Numbered from the stretch's first letter, positions 26,770 to 35,828 are shown. The stretch is 64,000 nucleotides of DNA from Cryobacterium cryoconiti (GCF_004403065.1 NZ_SOHA01000020.1:1-64000); one strand, 5' to 3'. A program made the numbers and translations. Notes: generated by a model not told the origin, from the sequence alone.

Positions 26770-27141
26770 ATGAGCTACACCGCCCTGGTCGTGGACGATG
26801 AGATCGTTTCCCGCCTCGTCCTCTCGCACATGCTCCGCCGAGCCGGCTGGACCGTCACCGAAGCCGACGACGTCGCCCCGGCAGTCGCGCTCACCGAGGC
26901 CCGGGACTTCACCGCGATCTTCTCTGATTTCTCGATGCCGGGCGGCACAGGCATCGATCTGCTGAATTCCCTGCCGCAGGCGCCGAACCGCCCCCTCTTC
27001 GTCCTGGTGACCGGCGTTGTGGAACACTCGTCCGTCGGCCGTGACCTGGCCGGTGTCGACGGCCACCTGACCAAGCCGATCAGCTCGCGCGCTCTCGCCG
27101 AGTGCCTCGCCGGCGTCCGTCCGGCCGAAAGCGACCGGTGA
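26770..27141 (+). CDS. Stand-alone response-regulator receiver domain
   Basis: This 123-residue protein is a CheY-like receiver with no output domain. The acidic pocket is VVDDE near the N-terminus, the phospho-acceptor Asp is in IFSDFSMPGG, and the conserved Lys is in HLTKPISS. It has no DNA-binding or enzymatic domain, so it must act by protein contact, like CheY or Spo0F. The HPt domain of the divergent hybrid kinase (17396) is the plausible donor, and the phosphatase or kinase of the partner-switch module the plausible target (inference). Confidence 0.93.
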   Translation: MSYTALVVDDEIVSRLVLSHMLRRAGWTVTEADDVAPAVALTEARDFTAIFSDFSMPGGTGIDLLNSLPQAPNRPLFVLVTGVVEHSSVGRDLAGVDGHLTKPISSRALAECLAGVRPAESDR

Positions 27142-28160
27142 CCCAGGTCAGGATGCCCTCCCTGGCCACCGCCGCCATCGTCGTCGGCTGGCTCCTGGCC
27201 GGCAGCCTGGCTGCGGTCGCCGTGGCCAGGGCAGTTGACGCGGACGGGAGATCCATTCAGATCGGAATCCAGGGGATCGCCGTCTGGCTCCTGATTCCGG
27301 CCTACCCGCTCCTGGTGGGCGCCGTGATCGCCGTCGTGCGCCGGCGCCGACGTGGCACGGCCGGCCTCCGATGGTGCGTCGCACTCGCCTCGGTCGCACT
27401 CGTCCTGGTCGGCGTGCAGGTGCTGCTTCTCGTGTCCGCGATCGGCTGGAACGGAACCCGCTCCGCGCCGGTCGGCTCCGGCGCACTGCGGATCGTGAGT
27501 GCGAACGTGCTGCTCGACAACACGCAGGTCCCCGATCTGGCCAGAGAACTCGTCGCGACGGGCGCCGACGTCATCGTGCTGCAGGAAGTCACCCCGGAGC
27601 ACGTCACCGCCCTGAACGCTTCGCCGCTCGCGGCCGCTTACCCCCACCGGCTGCTCGACCCGCTTCCGGGCTACCACGGCTCGGCGATCTTCTCCCGGTT
27701 CGCGATCGCGGGCGGCGGGCCCATCGACGTGGCCGGTTCCCCCATGTTGCAGGCGGACATCCACCTCCCCGGCGGACTCATCCGGCTGATCAACGTGCAC
27801 ACGGTCGCTCCGATCGGTGCGGGCAACGCCGCAGCGTGGCGGGAGCAGTTCGCCGAACTCAGCCGGATGGCCGGGACCGAGACGAGTCCGCTCATCCTCG
27901 CCGGCGATTTCAACGCCACACTCGACCACGCGCCACTGCGACGACTCCTGGCCGAAGGATTGCGGGACGCGTTCGTCGAGGGCGGCACCGGCTTCGGGGC
28001 GACCTGGCCCCGATGGGACGGCATTGTTCCTCCGGTGATGCGGCTGGACCATGTGCTCGTCAGCTCGGAGATCAGCGTCGTCTCACTGGCCACCCAGACG
28101 AGCTCCGGCAGCGACCACCGCCGACTCCTCGTCGATCTTGCCCTTCCCCCTGCCTCATGA
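27138..28160 (+). CDS. Membrane-anchored endonuclease/exonuclease/phosphatase (EEP) family protein
   Basis: A 340-residue protein with three N-terminal TM helices (about 8-25, 40-60, 75-98) and then an EEP domain. Family motifs are LRIVSANVLL, VIVLQEVT (metal-binding Glu), LILAGDFNAT and, at the end, SGSDHRRLLVDL with the catalytic Asp-His. The topology suggests an extracytoplasmic EEP domain. EEP proteins cleave phosphodiesters in DNA, lipids or inositol phosphates; in this setting a lipid- or glycan-linked phosphodiester is a reasonable guess. GTG 27138 overlaps the stop of the receiver gene (GTGA). Confidence 0.88.
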   Translation: MTQVRMPSLATAAIVVGWLLAGSLAAVAVARAVDADGRSIQIGIQGIAVWLLIPAYPLLVGAVIAVVRRRRRGTAGLRWCVALASVALVLVGVQVLLLVSAIGWNGTRSAPVGSGALRIVSANVLLDNTQVPDLARELVATGADVIVLQEVTPEHVTALNASPLAAAYPHRLLDPLPGYHGSAIFSRFAIAGGGPIDVAGSPMLQADIHLPGGLIRLINVHTVAPIGAGNAAAWREQFAELSRMAGTETSPLILAGDFNATLDHAPLRRLLAEGLRDAFVEGGTGFGATWPRWDGIVPPVMRLDHVLVSSEISVVSLATQTSSGSDHRRLLVDLALPPAS

Positions 28161-31100
28161 CCCTGACCTTGACCCGGGCGAAGGAGTCTCGCGACCACGT
28201 CGAGCGACCGAGAATTGGCTTCGTTCGTCGCCACCGGCTTCTGTTGATCGCGCTCATTCTGGTGGTGCTCTTCCACGGTTCGCTGCTGCTCTCCGGAAGT
28301 TACCAGCGCACCTACGACGCCTACGTACACATCTTCTTCGCCGACCACTACGCGAGGGATTGGTTCTCCAGCTGGGATACCCGGTGGTACACCGGATTCT
28401 CGACGCTGAGCTACCCACCGGGCAGCCATTTCCTGGTCGCCGGATTCAGCAAGGTGATCGGACTGCGACCGGGGTTCGTCGTGGTGCAGATCTTCGCATT
28501 GCTCAACCTCACCATCGGGGTCTACCGGTGGAGCCGCATCTGGGTCAATCGCACGTCGGCCGGCTGGGCGGCGATCGCCCTGGTTGTGGCCTCGTCGATC
28601 GCCGAAACCGTGCACGTCTTCGGCCAGCTGCCGACCACGCTGTCGCTCGGGTTCCTGCTCAACGCCCTGCCCTTCGCATACGCCTGGGTGCGAACGGGCA
28701 ACAAGAAGGCCCTGCTCGCGGGGGTGGGCTGCATCATGGCCACCACGGCCTGCCACCACGTCACCACCCTGTTCGGTTCGATCTTCTTCCTCGGGCCGGT
28801 GCTGGTCGCCGCGGTTGTCCTCGCCCTGCGCACCCCGCTCGCGGGGGAACCCGCCGGGCATCCGCCCCGTTTCCGTTTCCGACTCCTCTGGCCGCTGATC
28901 GCGCGACGCCTCCGCCGGGCGATGCCGGCGCTCACTCGCACCGGCATCTTCGGCGTGCTGCTCGTGGTGGCCCTGGTCGCCGTCGTGTTCCCCTACTGGC
29001 TGTACTCACGAAGCGATCCGATCACCCAGGTGTCGATACCGCACGCCAGCCGCGACAACTTCCTGGTCAACGTCAACGCGGGCCTGGTGTTCTGGGCGAT
29101 CCCCTGGGGCACGACCCTGCTCGTCCTTCCCTACGCGTTCGTTCGCGGCCTGACCGGCAGGGCCTGGCCCCTCGCCCTCTCGCTGGGCGCGCTGGCGTTC
29201 CTGGGCACCGGAGGCACCACCCCGATTCCCCGGTTGCTGCTGGGAGGCGCATACGACATCCTCACGCTGGACCGTTTCACATTCTGGGCCACCATCTCGG
29301 TACTGCCGTTCGTCGGACTGTTCGTGTCGAGTCTCACCACCGGGTCGATCCGCGCCTGGCTGCTCGCGCACGTCGGGCGAACCCTCTCCGTGGTCCTGCC
29401 GGCCATTCTTCTGACCGCCCACCTGGCCACGACCCTGTTCGCGGCCAACCTGACCCACTACCGCGCGTTCCAGCCTGCCCCCATCGATGTCGCCCCGATC
29501 GCGTCCTTCATGGACAAGGACCAGCACTCGCAATGGCGATACCTGACGCTCGGCTTCGGTGACCAGATGGCATGGCTGGGCGCCAATATGACGGCAGGCA
29601 CCGTCGACGGCAACTACCACTCCGCCCGCCAGCTCCCCGAACTGACGTCCCGGCCGATCGAACGGCTGGAGGGCGCCAAGTACTCCGGGGTGCCCGGTAT
29701 CGGGAGCCTGCAGCAATTCCTCGCGGTGCCCGGCCGGTACTCCCTCAAGTACGTCTTCAGCAATGACGCGTTCTACTCCCCGCTGCTCGACGCTAGCGGT
29801 TGGACCAATCTGGGGCCGCTCGAAAACGGCGTCGAGGTCTGGGAACGCGCCGATGTGGCCCCGCTGCCCACGAACGAGGTCTCCAACGAGGCGCCGCTCT
29901 GGAAACGCCTCTGGTGGGGCATCATCCCCCCGGCCTCGATCGCCACGGCCCTCCTCCTCCTGCTGTGGTCACTCGTCGGGTCGCCGACGTGGGGCCTGCC
30001 CTCGAACCGGCGAACCCGTTCGTTCCGCGCCGCGCTGCGCGCCCTCGTCAACCCCCTCTTCCGAGCCGCCGCCGGGCTCGACGCCGCTCTCGCCCGGGCG
30101 AGCGAACGCATCCCGCCGGTCGAAGATCCGGCATCCGCCTCAACGGACACCGGTTGGTTGCCGTGGGCTGCCCCGCTTCCCGCTCTCCGGAGGCGCGCCC
30201 GAGCACGTGTGCGGCGCCGCCGCCGCCGCCGGCAGGCCGCAGCGGTGACCGTTCTCCTCGTCCTCGCCGCCGCCGGGGGTGCCTTCGCTGTCGCAAAGCC
30301 CCGCCAGCCCACCGCAGCCGCGGTCGTGGAAGCCTACTATGAGCACCTCGACTTCCGTCGGTTCGCCGACGCGTATGCCCTCCTCGACCCGGCCACCCGA
30401 CCGGACTACACGCGGTTCCAGCAGGAGCTGGGTCGCGACGGCGGCCTCGTCGCATCCTTCGCCAAACTGGCCTCGGTCTCGACCGTCCAGACGTCGAGCA
30501 CACCCGGCGGGCAGGTGCTGACCACCAGCCTCACCTACCTCACCTCGCTGCAGTCCTACGTCGTAACCACACCGGTCTCCCTGGTCCACGCGTCAGGCGG
30601 CTGGTTCATCGACCTGCCCGCGGCCGACGCGACCAGCCCGCCCGACCAATTCACCAGCCGTCCCGCGGTGGGATTCCTTTCCCAGGGCCGGCGGGCCATC
30701 AGCGTTGACGGCACGGACACGGTCGATGTTCTCGACCGTCCCGAGCTCACCCTGGCCAACGTGAAGTCTCTGTTGGTCGACGGCCGCTGGGTCGTGATCG
30801 GGGAGGTCACCAACGCCGACGTCGATCCAGCCGACGTCACGGTCGAGGCGCAACTGCGCGACCGGAGCGGCACGCTGCTGGCCAGCTGGGACGCCTCCCA
30901 GGTACTCGTCCACAAGCTCATGCCCGGAGCCACGAGTCCTTTCCGGATCGAATTCCAGAGCCTCGCCGGCACCGGCGACTACGGCCCGGAGGCGGGTGGC
31001 GGCCTCAGGAACGCCACCCCGGACACACCGGGTTCGGCGACCACGGTCACGGCGGCGGCGCCCGCCAAGACCTCCGACGTCTATGGTCCCGTCGAGTTCG

Positions 31101-31585
31101 ACCCGCAGACCATCACCCCCCTCGTCCTGGCCGCCGACGCACAGGTCGCATCGGTGGACGTCTATGCCAGGGCCGTCGTCACGGCGCGGGCGACCGAGCG
31201 TGGGCTGCAGGTGCAGCACCTGCGGCTGGGGGGTTCGGCGGAGCTGGGCTACTTCGTGGCCGGGGAACTGCGGAACGACGGCACGGTCGAGGCCTCGGTG
31301 CCGCACCTCCTGCTCTCCTACACGGCGGCCGACGGTACCCTGGCGTGGGTCGACCACGCCTACCTCGAGCACAGCATCGCCCCGCAGTCGGTCACCATGT
31401 TCCAGATTCCCCTGGCATCGAGCACGCTGATCATCCCCGCCGCGGTCCCGGCGGAAGGGTTCGGCGGTCCCGCCCATTCCCCGCCTGCGTCCGCTCTCGA
31501 CGCGGCCCTGCAATTGCCGCCCGACACCGGATTCGCCGGGCTCTCTCTCACCGCCACGACCTTCGCCCGATTGGGCGCGCCATGA
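28157..31585 (+). CDS. Large GT-C-like membrane protein fused to a C-terminal soluble domain
   Basis: This 1142-residue protein has an N-terminal polytopic half (about 25-615) with around ten TM helices. An early loop reads TYDAYVHIFFADHYARDW, then SYPPGSHF, resembling the acidic first loop of GT-C glycosyltransferases and of the PTPS-related membrane family. GT-C enzymes take sugars from polyprenyl-phosphate donors outside the membrane. After a basic stretch and another TM helix (about 690-715) comes an extracytoplasmic region with an NTF2-like segment (VVEAYYEHLDFRRFADAYALL) and an FxLYD-like beta domain (VKSLLVDGRWVVIGEVTN). ATG 28157 overlaps the preceding stop. The fold calls need a structure search. 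Confidence 0.75.
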   Translation: MTLTLTRAKESRDHVERPRIGFVRRHRLLLIALILVVLFHGSLLLSGSYQRTYDAYVHIFFADHYARDWFSSWDTRWYTGFSTLSYPPGSHFLVAGFSKVIGLRPGFVVVQIFALLNLTIGVYRWSRIWVNRTSAGWAAIALVVASSIAETVHVFGQLPTTLSLGFLLNALPFAYAWVRTGNKKALLAGVGCIMATTACHHVTTLFGSIFFLGPVLVAAVVLALRTPLAGEPAGHPPRFRFRLLWPLIARRLRRAMPALTRTGIFGVLLVVALVAVVFPYWLYSRSDPITQVSIPHASRDNFLVNVNAGLVFWAIPWGTTLLVLPYAFVRGLTGRAWPLALSLGALAFLGTGGTTPIPRLLLGGAYDILTLDRFTFWATISVLPFVGLFVSSLTTGSIRAWLLAHVGRTLSVVLPAILLTAHLATTLFAANLTHYRAFQPAPIDVAPIASFMDKDQHSQWRYLTLGFGDQMAWLGANMTAGTVDGNYHSARQLPELTSRPIERLEGAKYSGVPGIGSLQQFLAVPGRYSLKYVFSNDAFYSPLLDASGWTNLGPLENGVEVWERADVAPLPTNEVSNEAPLWKRLWWGIIPPASIATALLLLLWSLVGSPTWGLPSNRRTRSFRAALRALVNPLFRAAAGLDAALARASERIPPVEDPASASTDTGWLPWAAPLPALRRRARARVRRRRRRRQAAAVTVLLVLAAAGGAFAVAKPRQPTAAAVVEAYYEHLDFRRFADAYALLDPATRPDYTRFQQELGRDGGLVASFAKLASVSTVQTSSTPGGQVLTTSLTYLTSLQSYVVTTPVSLVHASGGWFIDLPAADATSPPDQFTSRPAVGFLSQGRRAISVDGTDTVDVLDRPELTLANVKSLLVDGRWVVIGEVTNADVDPADVTVEAQLRDRSGTLLASWDASQVLVHKLMPGATSPFRIEFQSLAGTGDYGPEAGGGLRNATPDTPGSATTVTAAAPAKTSDVYGPVEFDPQTITPLVLAADAQVASVDVYARAVVTARATERGLQVQHLRLGGSAELGYFVAGELRNDGTVEASVPHLLLSYTAADGTLAWVDHAYLEHSIAPQSVTMFQIPLASSTLIIPAAVPAEGFGGPAHSPPASALDAALQLPPDTGFAGLSLTATTFARLGAP

Positions 31586-32844
31586 GGCGGGTACGGTCCG
31601 GCCCGCTGCTCGCCCTGCTGCTGCCCCCGATGCTGGCCCTGGGACTCGCCACAGACACCGGCGCGGGCGCCCGCGCCTCCGCGGGTCCCCTGCACAGCGA
31701 ACGGACGGCCCTCGCCGTCGACGCCCCGGCGTCGGCCGAGGCCGGACGGGTGCTGACCGTGGCCGTCTCGGGCGCCGGCAACGGCTCCACCGTGCGATTG
31801 ATCGCCATCGGTTCCCTCGGCCAGATCGTGCTCACCGCAACCGCCACGGCCGACACCGCGCGCTTTCATCTCCCGGTCGCTTTCACCCGCACCGCCGGCT
31901 CGGTCACCCTGGTGGCGACCTCCGCCGGCTTCGTCGCGCACGGCACCACCGAGCTCCTCGCCGGCACCGCGGTCGGTCCGGTGCAGGCGGTGGTCGGTGC
32001 GCGCTCCATCGTCGCCGACGGAGCCGACGCGTCGATGGTCGTCACCATCCCGGTCGACGTCTGGGGCAATGCCGTCGCCGAGGGCTCGCCCGTGCAGTTC
32101 TTCCGGCAGAATCCCGACGGCACGCAAGGTACCAGCCAGACCACGATGACTCACCTCCTCGCCTTTGCAAACCTCCTCTCCGGCACCCGTGCCGGTCGCG
32201 GCACGGTCTGGGTCTCCGTCGGCACCGTGTCCGGCCCCGCCGTCAGCCTCGACGAGGTCGCCGGTCCCCCCGAGCCCTTCACGCTCGAACCGGTCGAGCC
32301 GCTGCTGGCCGGCAGGGCCATGGCCGACGGTCAGACGTTGGTGCCGGTGCGGACATCCGTGCTGCGCGACCGATTCGGGAACGTTGAACCTGACGGCACC
32401 CAGGTGACCGTGGAGTGGTCCGGGGCGGAGGGACCGGCGCGCGCCACCGCTGTCACGATCGCCGGCGTCGCGCAGATCTCCGTTCAGGCTCCCTCCACGC
32501 CCGGAGATCTCCAGATCACCGGCTTCTGCCGCGGCGTGGCGTCGGCCGGCGCACTGGTGCTTCCGTTCTCAGCCGCGGTGGGCGACTTCCCCGTGACCGC
32601 GGACCTGCGCCCTGCCGCCGTGAACGTCACGGTCGGACCGGTCACCGGATACGGGGGCAGCCTCGTGCCTGACGGAACCCCGGTCTCAGTCAGTGTGACC
32701 GACGAGACTGGTCCGGCCGGTTCCCGTTCGGGCGGTCTCGTCAATGGAACCGCCGACGTCGTCGTACCGAGCCGGAAACTCGTCGGCCGGGTCACCGTCA
32801 CGGTTTCGGTGCTCGGCGCCCAGACCGAGAAGACGCTCCGATGA
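31582..32844 (+). CDS. Secreted Ig-like/invasin-type beta-domain protein
   Basis: This 420-residue protein has a Sec signal peptide (MRRVRSGPLLALLLPPMLALGLA) and then repeated beta-sandwich segments. Repeats of the form ADGADASMVVTIPVDVWGNAV, MADGQTLVPVRTSVLRDRFGN and LVPDGTPVSVSVTD resemble bacterial Ig-like (Big_1/invasin) modules, at about 135-180, 250-300 and 355-420. No membrane anchor or sorting signal is seen at the C-terminus. It overlaps both neighbours by 4 bp. It may be an adhesive or scaffolding component exposed with the glycan; no enzymatic motif is visible. Confidence 0.78.
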   Translation: MRRVRSGPLLALLLPPMLALGLATDTGAGARASAGPLHSERTALAVDAPASAEAGRVLTVAVSGAGNGSTVRLIAIGSLGQIVLTATATADTARFHLPVAFTRTAGSVTLVATSAGFVAHGTTELLAGTAVGPVQAVVGARSIVADGADASMVVTIPVDVWGNAVAEGSPVQFFRQNPDGTQGTSQTTMTHLLAFANLLSGTRAGRGTVWVSVGTVSGPAVSLDEVAGPPEPFTLEPVEPLLAGRAMADGQTLVPVRTSVLRDRFGNVEPDGTQVTVEWSGAEGPARATAVTIAGVAQISVQAPSTPGDLQITGFCRGVASAGALVLPFSAAVGDFPVTADLRPAAVNVTVGPVTGYGGSLVPDGTPVSVSVTDETGPAGSRSGGLVNGTADVVVPSRKLVGRVTVTVSVLGAQTEKTLR

Positions 32845-34535
32845 CCGACACCAGGGCGGCTCTGCGACGTTCGCGCACGCTCACGCGCGGCCGCACGAAA
32901 CGCGTCGCCGCGGCGGTGCTCGCCCTCGGTCTCGTGGCCCTGACGAGCGGGCTCCTCGTCATGTCGGGGCAGGTCACCCTGCAAACGTCGACCGGTGCGG
33001 CAGTGTCCTCCGGACTGAACGAAGTCGCGACGGTCCCGGCCAACGCCGACCAGCTCGTAAATTGGTTGCCCGACGCCTGGCCGGATGAGCGGGAAATGGA
33101 GCCCGCTTCCCGCACCAGGATAGCCGCGAGCTATATCCGGGCCTGGGCCGCGATCGGTCGCTTTCAATCCACGGGCGAGACGCCAGCCGTCATCGATACG
33201 TTCAGCGGGGCCGCCCGGCGTGCCGTTCTTGAGCTGCCGAGCACTGGGCCGAGCGCCACCTGGGACCTCCGGCACTCCCTCGAGCTCGAGTTCTACTCGC
33301 TTGACGGAGCCACGGTCGCTTTCCAGGACCAGGGTGCGCGCATCGCCCGCACGGTCGGCACCGGAGAGTCCGAGACTGTCATCCTCAGCCAGGAGACGTA
33401 CGACGTCGTGATGGTCCTCGAGGACGGGTTCTGGCGCATCCGTCAGCTGAAACGCGCGCTCGGCAGCGACGATGTCACGGTGACGACCGCTGCCGCGGGA
33501 GCGGCCACGATCACCGGCGCCACCCCGAGAGCCCCTCTCCCGATCCCCTCGAGTCGCGCCACCGAATACCGGCCGGACGGGTGGGAGGCGCGTGACCCCG
33601 CCGAGCTCGCAGCAGACTTCACCCGACTGCGTGCGCTCGGTTTTGACACCATCCGGGTGCCGCTGTCCTTCACGGACCTGGGTGGCACTCGTCCGACCGA
33701 CGACGCCATCGACGGAGTGACAACGCTGCTCGAGCAGGCCGACGCGCACGGGCTGCGGGTCGCGCTGGTCCTCTTCGACGACTTCCCGGACCTCACTCCG
33801 GCGACGTGGGTCGGCGCCGGAGCCCATCTGACCCGAATCGCGACCGCTGTCCGAGGCCAACCTGCGCTCGTTCTCTGGGACCTCGCCGATCGGCCCGACC
33901 TCCGTACGAGCGGGCCGACCAGCGCCGCAGAAATCCGCGCGTTCCTCGTTTACGCCGGCTCCGCGCTGCGCGAAATCGACCCAGAAACGCCGCAGACGAT
34001 CTCGTGGGCGACCAGCGCGACCGCTGCCGATCCGGCCATGGCGGGCCTCGTCGACGGCGTGACCCTCCATCTGACCGGGAACGAGGACCCAGCCGGTGCA
34101 ATCCAGGCAGTGCGCACCGCGGTGCCCGACAGACCTGTTTTGCTCACTGTGACGGGCCTCGATACCGACGGCGGCTGGAGCCCGCTCCCGCGAACCGAGG
34201 CCCGGCAGGTCGTCGACGTCGATCGGGTGCTCCAGGCCGGTGAACGCGCCGGTCTGTCGCGTGTGAGCGTGGCAACGTTCATCGATACCGAAACGGATGC
34301 CGGCGGGCTGCTGCGCCGCGACGCCTCCGCGAAACCGGCCGCCGCTTTGTTCGCCGCGAGCGCTGAACCAGCCGCCGTTTCCCCGCCCGGTGTACTCGAC
34401 TACGCCCGATCGAAGTTCTGGATCCTGATGACCGCGCTCTTCGCCGCGGCCGCCAGCGTCCTGCTGTGGGTCCGGCGGCGCAAACATACAGCGCCTGCGA
34501 GGCCGAAAACGTCAAGCGAGGCCGACGGTGATTGA
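32841..34535 (+). CDS. Bitopic membrane protein with degenerate glycoside-hydrolase (GH5-like) barrel
   Basis: This 564-residue protein has a TM helix near residues 22-44 and a second near 530-550 followed by a basic tail, so the bulk is extracytoplasmic. Residues 60-215 form an NTF2-like region. From about 240 a TIM-barrel pattern appears: LRALGFDTIRVPLSFTDLG, then ADAHGLRVALVLFDD, then ALVLWDLADRPDL. The last segment aligns with the GH5/clan-A Asn-Glu-Pro acid/base motif but reads Ala-Asp-Arg. The expected nucleophile strand reads TVTGLDTDGG without Glu. I infer a non-catalytic sugar-binding or scaffold protein. It ends the operon. Confidence 0.72.
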   Translation: MTDTRAALRRSRTLTRGRTKRVAAAVLALGLVALTSGLLVMSGQVTLQTSTGAAVSSGLNEVATVPANADQLVNWLPDAWPDEREMEPASRTRIAASYIRAWAAIGRFQSTGETPAVIDTFSGAARRAVLELPSTGPSATWDLRHSLELEFYSLDGATVAFQDQGARIARTVGTGESETVILSQETYDVVMVLEDGFWRIRQLKRALGSDDVTVTTAAAGAATITGATPRAPLPIPSSRATEYRPDGWEARDPAELAADFTRLRALGFDTIRVPLSFTDLGGTRPTDDAIDGVTTLLEQADAHGLRVALVLFDDFPDLTPATWVGAGAHLTRIATAVRGQPALVLWDLADRPDLRTSGPTSAAEIRAFLVYAGSALREIDPETPQTISWATSATAADPAMAGLVDGVTLHLTGNEDPAGAIQAVRTAVPDRPVLLTVTGLDTDGGWSPLPRTEARQVVDVDRVLQAGERAGLSRVSVATFIDTETDAGGLLRRDASAKPAAALFAASAEPAAVSPPGVLDYARSKFWILMTALFAAAASVLLWVRRRKHTAPARPKTSSEADGD

Positions 34536-34541
34536 AAAGCG

Positions 34542-34616
34542 TGGTGCCCCTGGAGGGATTCGAACCCCCAACCGTTTCCTTAGGACGGAACTGCTCTTCC
34601 GTTGAGCTACAGAGGC
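34542..34616 (-). tRNA. tRNA-Arg (CCT anticodon)
   Basis: The minus strand folds into a full cloverleaf. The seven-base acceptor stem is GCCTCTG/CAGGGGC. The D stem is GCTC/GAGC. The anticodon loop GTCCTAA gives CCT. The T loop is TTCGAAT. The sequence continues with an encoded CCA (34544-34542). It lies just after the glycan operon, on the opposite strand. Confidence 0.95.
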
Positions 34617-34756
34617 TGACCTGTGAAGTTTAGCCGTATCCGTCGCCACGCGGCGCAGGTTATGGAAGCTGGCGCACGTTCTATCGTGCGCCCGCTTCCA
34701 CAGGGTGCGCCCCAAGACTCGCGGCAGTGACGGGACGGCCGCGGCAGGGGTGGCGG

Positions 34757-35782
34757 TTACGTCGGCGGGTACAGGAAGAGCGGAACCTCACTGGGCGAGA
34801 CCGTGCGCGTGTGGTACGCGTGGCTGCTGTTCCAGTTGTATTCCTCGAGCATGACCGAACCGTCGCTGTTGATCGACTGCACGTAGGCGACGTGGTTGTA
34901 GTTGAACCACGCGACCGCGCCGACGACGGGCGTGTCCCCTGTGGCCCAGCCGTGACCGGCCCACGCGCTGGCCCAGTTGCTCGCGTTGCCGCCGCTGGGC
35001 GTGAGGCTGCTCCAGGTGTAGCTCCACGGGGAGCCGGTCGACCCGGCGTCGCGGTTGAGCCGCCAGGCAACGAAGTCCACGCACTCGCGGTAGTAGTAAC
35101 CGAGGGGCGACAGTCCGCCGCCCTGGTCGTCGGTCGCCTGGTCGAACCAGGGGTAGTCGTCGCCCTTGGCCCGAACCGTGTAGACGGCGAAGTCCGCCGA
35201 GGCCGATCGGTTCGTGGACGCCGCGGCCTCTTCGGCCTGCTTCGCGGCGAGCGCGTCGGCGTCTCGCTGGGCGAGTTCCTCGGACGTGGTGGCCGTGAAG
35301 CCGTCACGGGCAACGGTGATGGCGGCGGCGCCACTGGCGACCGTGACACCCTGCGTCTCACCGGCAACTCGGGTTGAGGTGGATGCGACGTCGCCGGCAG
35401 GCGAGAACGCGTAGGCCGGCAGGCCGGCGGTGAGGAACATCCCCGGGATGGCGAGGAGGGTCACCGCGATCTTCAGTGGGCGGCGGACTCGCGACGTGCG
35501 AACCGGACGACTGGCGGCAGCCCGGTGCGCCTGCGGTGGCACCGGATTGAGTCGACCGGGCCGCGCGACCAGCGATGCGACATCGACGGCCACGGTCTCG
35601 GCCGGCGGCAGCGCGACCGTGGCCGAGGCCACGGCAGGACCGTCCGTGTTCACCGGTGTGCTCACGGTGGCGTCGGCCTGAGCCTCGGCAGCCTCTCGCT
35701 GGGCCCGCAATTCGCGGCGCGAGGGAACGGAAATCGGGGTCTCTGGCGAGCCAGGAGTGCCGGGTACGCCGGAGTAAGGCAA
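34757..35782 (-). CDS. Secreted CHAP-domain peptidoglycan hydrolase
   Basis: The C-terminal 130 residues are a CHAP amidase/endopeptidase domain: catalytic Cys in YYYRECVDFVAWRLN, His in FNYNHVAYVQSI and a following Glu/Asn in EEYNWN. The N-terminal part has a long polar leader, a TM/signal segment (LKIAVTLLAIPGMFLTAGLPAYAFS) and the motif ARDGFTATTSEELA, shared with the NlpC/P60 protein at 36744. The frame opens at GTG 35857. I prefer TTG 35782 because GAGG lies 8 nt upstream and a promoter overlaps 35829-35857; the NlpC/P60 gene uses the same GGAGG-N8-TTG layout. It probably cleaves wall peptide bonds during growth or division. Confidence 0.88.
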   Translation of the reverse strand: MPYSGVPGTPGSPETPISVPSRRELRAQREAAEAQADATVSTPVNTDGPAVASATVALPPAETVAVDVASLVARPGRLNPVPPQAHRAAASRPVRTSRVRRPLKIAVTLLAIPGMFLTAGLPAYAFSPAGDVASTSTRVAGETQGVTVASGAAAITVARDGFTATTSEELAQRDADALAAKQAEEAAASTNRSASADFAVYTVRAKGDDYPWFDQATDDQGGGLSPLGYYYRECVDFVAWRLNRDAGSTGSPWSYTWSSLTPSGGNASNWASAWAGHGWATGDTPVVGAVAWFNYNHVAYVQSINSDGSVMLEEYNWNSSHAYHTRTVSPSEVPLFLYPPT

Positions 35783-35828
35783 GAGAAGATCCTCTGTGGC
35801 ACCGAGATCGGGGATCGGCGCCTCCCCA

